Source: Tethya wilhelma (Eukaryota; Porifera; Demospongiae; Tethyida; Tethyidae). Taken from it: DNA of 64,000 bases. Positions 59,508-64,000 of the stretch are shown here, in pieces (within the stretch, counting starts at the first letter, position 1; the number at the start of each line of letters is the position of its first letter). The stretch lies in assembly GCA_964030475.1 (NCBI GenBank), contig CAXIPT010000002.1, positions 11,240,359-11,304,358 on the forward strand, written 5' to 3'. The notes beneath the pieces were generated by a model. The model had not been told where the DNA came from and ran no database searches. It saw only the letters and a list, made by a program, of their open reading frames with translations. The position numbers were made by a program, and so were the translations under genes.

Positions 59508-62500
59508 TGTGCGCGCGTGTGCGCGCGTGTGTGTGTACTCAATTAATTAAGAAGTAGTTGTATTACTAATATTTTTGCTTGTGTGCAAAACTTTATTATG
59601 CATGCATGAAGGATTAACGTCCTTACCATTTCCAAGAATTTTCACCACTGCATTTGGCTCGAAAATGGCTAAACCTTCCACATTACTGATATTTGGATTC
59701 AGGATTAGTCGACCAAAGAAATTCTCTGTTCTCTCAGCTAAACCATCGTTATTAATTGGGACGCGAATAGTGGTTATTAGTGAGTCTTCATCATCAGGAA
59801 ACACAACAGGAATAGGATTGGACTGAGGGGTAGCTGTGTAGTCACCATTTGCTGTGTGTCCATGCATATTATACATGTAAGAGTATGCTCAACGTAAATA
59901 TTTTCTGCTACAGAAGCATCATTTCTTTCGTAGATATATTAATTTTGTTACCTTCCTTGCTCACTGCTAAACCATCCTCAGTGTAGAATAGAACACATCC
60001 ACTTCGTAGAGCATCACTCTTAGTGGTTTTGATTACCAAATCAACAAATTCCTGTTCTTCTTCCACTTCATACTCAATGGGATCAAAATAAACCTCAGGA
60101 GCTGTGTGGTAAAGGAAATAAACAAACTGGTGAAGAGTTAATGTAACCCTGAATCCTTAGTTATGACTAAAATCAAAGCTATATTTGTATTGTTGGCAAA
60201 AACTATGATCAAAAATACATTAATTATTATAATTACGTACTGTCAATAATGGTGACAGTTCCAATCGGTTTGGAAACCAATGAATTCCTTCGTCCTTCCA
60301 CGAAATAAACTTCAAACGTTTCAGATGGCTCGGTATCAATGTCATCAATAATCCTAATGCTCAGAGTATCCTCACTCCTAGGCTCAGTATTGTTTCCTCT
60401 GAATCTCAATCTGTGCCCAGGGAAGTTTTTGCCTGATGGCAGTATGGGTTCGTAGTCACTACCAGCTGCAGCAGAAAGAGACAAAGATATGAAGACTATA
60501 ATAAAAAAATTATATAACGGCTTGATCCTTGGAGTCCATGCATTGGTTATATTGATTTTCATTCTTAACAAAAACAGTTGATAGTGGCAAAAGAATTTGC
60601 ACAAAAATTACACAGTAATAGTATAATTATGTGCACAATTATGACATTGTACCTGTTGCATGTCCATTCCCAGTTCCAGTGTCACGAGAACTGACAATAA
60701 TCACAGTAGATAGTCCAATATCTCCTCCGGCTCTAGTGATAGGAAAATGAATTGTACCAGCACTCTCCAGTACAGTCAGATCAGGAACTTCAATCACAGG
60801 CACTGAAATGATTATATACACCAGACAACAAGACTTGGTATAATAGAATTGTGCACGGTGCATTTGCAATGATTAGTTCCTTACATCCTTCTGGCTCCAG
60901 TTCAAATCCTGAAGGGTACTCAAAAGAACCCTCAATATCCAGTCCATAGATGAATGGATAGAAGGCAGCTTGTGGTTGATTGTAAATAATGGCATGATCA
61001 CCTTGAGGGAGGGCTGAGTATGCACCATAGCCACAAATTTCAGAATCAGAGCAGAAAATGGGTACATATCCACTGTCAGGATCAAACACAGTTCCATTTA
61101 CAAAAATCTTCTTTCCATCTTCTTCAGGATCTGTGAAGAACTGACTAGAAATCGTGTAACTTAGATACCCTTCAAACGAAGTTCTGACTTGATTAGCAGT
61201 AGTTAGAGTGAAATCATTTAAATACTGTGTCACAGGTGGGACATAGAGCATTGCAGGATCACCTCGATCAAACACTTCATCAACAGAATGACCTTTTGCA
61301 TACTGCATCACTGTAGCAGGAAGTGAGGTTTCAATACAGCAAAATTCACGACGATAACTTTCCGTGGGTCCATTTGTACGATTTCCAGCTGTATCAAATT
61401 CAACATATCCTCCAGGTTTTGTGATAGTTTCGTTCAGTCTAGTTTCAGGAGTTCCACCATCTTCAGGTGTACAAGTAACAGTGACTTCATTAGGCATGCT
61501 ACTTAGTGATCCTATTCTATACCGTTCACCTGACTCTCTGAATTGTAGTGGTGCAGTCAGAAATACTCTACCATATGCAATATGTGGAGGGACTTGTTCC
61601 ACTAAAACATCACAAGCAGTCACATCAGCGGGAACTTGTCCACATTCGTGACCAACCATGACAGTTATGGGCTTGTTTGATTCGAGTATAGTTCCTGTCA
61701 AATCATGTGGAGACTGAAACATAGCAGTTTCACAAGCATCTAGATTGATATTTCCTTCTCTGTTACCAAGACCAGGTCCAATTTGAGATGCAAAACCACT
61801 ACTACTAATATCAGCTGAAATTGTTAGAGTTTGTGTCGGAGTCAGGATCACCTCAGTACCATCTTCACAAGGTACAATCATGAATCGACTGGACTCCTGG
61901 TTTGTAGTGTCCTCAACATCAGCTGAAAAGACAAAGTATCTGTAACGATCTGGAGCATTTTCACCATAACTGATGCACGGGAGAGCCAGGAATGCATCTG
62001 TCGACACATCATCATCATTCAGACCATATACAGATATCCTTTTGCCATCTTCAGCTTTGACATGTATTCCTTTGTTTCTTTGCGAGTTTTGGAAAACTCT
62101 GATGTCTTGCGATTGCACTGTTGGAGTTCCATCATCGATAGGCAGGATGATAGTTGTTGTCTGACCAGCCATTGCCATTTCATTCCTTGTAGGAAGTAGT
62201 GATGGCACATTTGGAGCCTCCACTGTAAATGAAACTGGATCAGGTTCATCAGTGGTGACAAACAATGCAATTGTTGGCTTTGGGGCAATTGTTTCTCTAT
62301 CATTGCCCCAGAAAGCAAGGACAAACTCGTTTCCTTTTGAAGAGGGTGAAAATGAATCTGGAAAAAACAAGTTTGCAAAACATTCACAGTGCAGTAGCAC
62401 TGTACAAGGAATGACGTCATAAAACTTACTGACAAAATTTCGCGGATCATTTCCTGCGGCGTCTACTCCGTTGGTGAGGAGAGCAACAGCAAGCAAAAAG

Positions 62501-62526
62501 CACAGCTGTTGAAATTGTTTGGCCAT
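53669..62526 (-). CDS. Complete AF-type gene D (aggregation factor core protein)
   Basis: 25 exons, all phase 1, summing to 6,282 nt (about 2,093 aa). Exons: 62430-62526 signal peptide; 60885-62357 IgGFc-like; Calx-beta halves 60653-60802, 60241-60465, 59952-60101, 59627-59851, 59316-59462, 59052-59252, 58849-58989, 58579-58776, 58363-58515, 58103-58300, 57899-58036, 57578-57778; remnant 57391-57444; 57156-57314, 56613-56819, 56367-56513, 56030-56248, 55808-55957, 55526-55741; VWD 54954-55334 and 54676-54876; Wreath 54058-54576; last exon 53669-54000 (TAA). There are nine Calx-beta domains. The protein should be secreted and act in calcium-dependent cell adhesion. Exon 57578-57778 has a damaged donor (AT instead of GT). 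The stop codon overlaps an AATAAA. Confidence 0.85.
54058..54576 (-). CDS. Wreath-like domain exon of gene D
   Basis: 519 nt, collinear with the exons at 15049-15567 and 47683-48201. It has YTVPFAPSFAKPEE, LCYEVRGQANSNFNLV, CYNILVDLDGCSASMSSSSS and NQDSIKFVIARGINLRQ. The exact length conservation among three paralogues argues for strong constraint on this module. Confidence 0.78.
54676..55334 (-). CDS. VWD domain of gene D (two exons)
   Basis: Exon 54954-55334 reads MCRVDIMRVKPFSRD to LVITHQYG; exon 54676-54876 reads ETCGLCGNLNGELMRNDG to ERAECG. The CGLCGN-NG-ND core is a textbook VWD motif. Confidence 0.84.
56905..57148 (+). mobile_element. tRNA-like SINE copy 4
   Basis: It begins GCATGCTTTCTTGTGACAG, contains GAGATCTGGTTTGGAAGTC, then the A-box TAGCTCAGTGGTAAGAG and the B-box GTTCGAATCCC, and ends in eight Ts. 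It lies in the gene D intron 56820-57155 (336 bp), whose counterpart in gene A (20061-20165) is 105 bp and lacks it. The T run ends 2 bp from the GTAAG donor. Confidence 0.75.
57391..57444 (-). pseudogene. 54-nt remnant of a Calx-beta second-half exon
   Basis: Acceptor TCCTTAG and donor GTATGT flank 54 nt that read LGPNPEATVTTNTVDDG in phase 1. This matches the end (PG-NPEATVTIIDDDG) of the second-half exons at 27434 and 32714. Most of the half-domain is gone, yet the splice signals and frame survive, so it could still be used as a micro-exon. Confidence 0.55.
57790..57829. repeat. (TG)n tract beside a splice acceptor
   Basis: On the transcript this is a (CA)n tract about 11 bp upstream of the acceptor of exon 57578-57778. 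Its counterpart is at 36229-36250. Confidence 0.9.
59463..59536. repeat. (TG)n/(CG) tract forming a 3' splice site
   Basis: The CA-rich transcript tract ends CACACAG at the acceptor of exon 59316-59462. The paralogous introns (37916 and 39448) have ordinary acceptors ending TCTACAG, so the repeat has expanded in gene D only. Confidence 0.85.
60885..62357 (-). CDS. IgGFc-binding-like domain exon of gene D
   Basis: A 1,473-nt exon (491 aa) from a TTTCCAG acceptor to a GTAAGG donor. The motif order is the same as in genes 1 and C, including DAFLALPC, SRFMIVPCEDGTEVIL, DLTGTILESNKPITV, GHECGQVP, VLVEQVPPHIAYG and FEYPSGFELEPEGC. It directly precedes the Calx-beta array. Confidence 0.82.
62430..62526 (-). 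CDS. Signal-peptide exon of gene D
   Basis: ATG at 62526 starts MAKQFQQLCFLLAVALLTN, then GVDAAGNDPRNFV, ending at a GTAAGT donor. An in-frame ATG lies further upstream (62628), but this one matches the other heads and follows the TATA box, so I chose it. Confidence 0.82.
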
Positions 62527-62636
62527 GCCGCTGCTTCGTAAGAGTATGCACGTATCCAGTCTGCAAGATTTTTCTGCAATGAGTTTCCAATGAGCTGCTT
62601 TCGAGTCAGAAGTGAAGTGCAGAATCAACCTGCGCT

Positions 62637-62645
62637 TTATTTATA
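62637..62645 (-). promoter_or_regulatory. TATA box of gene D
   Basis: Minus strand CTATAAATAAAGCGC, about 112 bp upstream of the ATG. The following GCGC is shared with the promoters at 8599 and 42041. Confidence 0.6.
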
Positions 62646-63943
62646 GCGCGCTACTCGGCAACAGAAGTTGTACGTGAACTTCCGGCCGGCCGGCCAATGA
62701 GTCCGTAAAACCTGCGGGGGGTGGAAACCGTGGAACTTGGTAAACACTGAAGTGGTTTATGTTGTGGATTCAAGCTATAATATGGCCAAGTCCAATGACA
62801 ATTATAATGTACTTGATATTGTTTTGATTGTAAATATCGAATTATCACAATCGCTTCCTTACACACTGCAGTCAGCAACATCAATAACTAGCTGTTCATA
62901 ATATAATTATTGAATTTAGTTTGCTGGTTGACAATCATGCATGTATATATCAAATTTGGTCTATGCATAGTCAATCTGCACTGATTGACCATGATCGTTA
63001 GCTACATTAATGCATAAAATCATAATGTCAAATTCTTGGACCAACTTCTACCTAGGTATATATAATTATATTCAGTATACAGTATCTAGCCAGCAATTTC
63101 ATCATCAGACATGCATGCATGTAGCTAGATGCGCGCGCGCCACGAGGCTACTGTGCAGGCAGCATGGCACCGTTTACACGCCGGCGTCATCAAAAGTCAT
63201 CAGAGGTTACTGAACTGAGTCCTCCTCGTTTGTGACCCTGATGCAAACATAAGTGTACCAGGTAAACAGTATCCCGTGGCAACGAAGCCTCAGGATCGTG
63301 TACAAAGTCCTTATTAGGTATGATTAGACTATTGTTTTATTAATTTTCCTCCAATTTTGCAGGTTGCTAAGTAACATCTATCCACTCCTTAGGTATGCAA
63401 CTGTTTAAGAGCTATATTTAGCAAATAAAGGTTGCAAAACACTTGTTGTTGTTTATATAGATGTGGTTAGGGTACTTCCTTTGGTACGATTTACTCAATG
63501 GAACACTCATTCATCGTCATCATGCAATAAAACAATTTTCTAACATTAGAGGGCCTACATGTCTCCTTCATGTCTCAGATCAGAGTCATGTTTGTGTTCT
63601 TTACTGTGATAAAAATGTATTACAAGTCAGACTAGGCATTGAGCGCAATGTATCATATTTCACAGTACTCAGCCAGTGACTAAGATTTAAGCTTATAGCT
63701 TCAAAGCATGGTAAAATACTTGCCAGTCAGTGACGCCAATTATTTAATTGATACTATAGTAGTTTTGAACAATAGTATGATTGCCAAAATGATTGCAAAT
63801 TATAACTATAGCTAGCTATTACACAATCAAAAGTAATAACTTTTTTCTATGAGCATATTTAGCAAAACTCTGATCATAATAATAAAACTTAATGTGATTA
63901 TTATTCTATAATTTTAGTTGCCGACCAATTTTTGCTCTGTTTA
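62646..63943. other. Intergenic region D-E
   Basis: 1.3 kb with no exon. The right half resembles 52938-53290. A GCCGGCCGGCCGG palindrome lies near 62683 and a GCGCGCGCGCC run near 63132. Nothing else stands out. Confidence 0.6.
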
Positions 63944-64000
63944 TTACGTGCATCTCTGCTCCTCGAATTGACCAAATCTGTATTCAGTTTCAAAGAGCCC
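63944..64000 (-). CDS. Last codons of a further AF-type gene (E)
   Basis: The end reads ...FGQFEEQRCT then TAA at 63944-63946, nearly the same as the end of gene D (FGQFEEQRCIQ). The rest of the exon lies right of the window. As in gene D, an AATAAA overlaps the stop codon. Confidence 0.8.
   Translation of the reverse strand, partial: GLFETEYRFGQFEEQRCT

Overview
The window looks like nuclear DNA from a demosponge, most likely Amphimedon queenslandica. It is AT-rich and crowded with short introns (about 55-110 bp). It encodes a tandem family of sponge aggregation factor (AF)-type proteins with the hallmark Calx-beta, von Willebrand D (VWD) and C-terminal Wreath-like domains. Species assignment is inference; the AF-type domain content is read directly from the exons.

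Every convincing gene is on the minus strand. From right to left: (E) the last codons of an AF gene at 63944-64000; (D) one complete AF gene, 53669-62526, 25 exons by my reading (about 2,093 aa); (C) the head of an AF gene, 48290-52244; (P) the Wreath tail of an AF gene, 47250-48201; (Q) a lone signal-peptide exon of another AF gene, 41857-41953; (B) a long Calx-beta array, 32222-41742; (X) a mosaic gene, 24255-32074, with FN3, Calx-beta, paired Cys-rich, EGF and SRCR exons, then more Calx-beta exons, then a P-loop NTPase exon; (A) the tail of an AF gene with Calx-beta, VWD and Wreath, 14529-22725; and (1) the head of another AF gene, 1911-8510, which I cannot follow to its end.

The AF genes share one plan: a signal-peptide exon of about 97-103 nt; one large exon of 1.44-1.47 kb with an IgGFc-binding-like domain; an array of Calx-beta domains each split over two exons (about 140-160 nt, then 195-235 nt); a VWD domain in two exons; a 519-nt Wreath exon; and a final exon of about 330 nt. 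Every intron I could phase is phase 1, so whole exons can be gained, lost or skipped without breaking the frame. All four heads carry a TATA box about 90-115 bp upstream of the ATG. AF proteins are secreted, calcium-dependent cell-adhesion proteoglycan cores that mediate species-specific reaggregation and are candidate allorecognition molecules.

The scaffold is not reliable as drawn. There are two N runs (10935-11174, 21551-21668) and single-N joins at 24254, 32098, 41743 and 48276. The 1,253 bp at 40490-41742 recur, apparently identically, at 48277-49529, so the 6.5-kb contig 41744-48275 appears to be wedged into one gene: C and B (and probably A) are best read as one AF gene of about 19-26 Calx-beta domains. 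A 120-bp head-to-head palindrome sits at the 32098 join.

The spaces between exons hold MITE families with long terminal inverted repeats, a tRNA-like SINE with four copies, several hairpin elements, and many (CA)n tracts, some of which directly form 3' splice sites.
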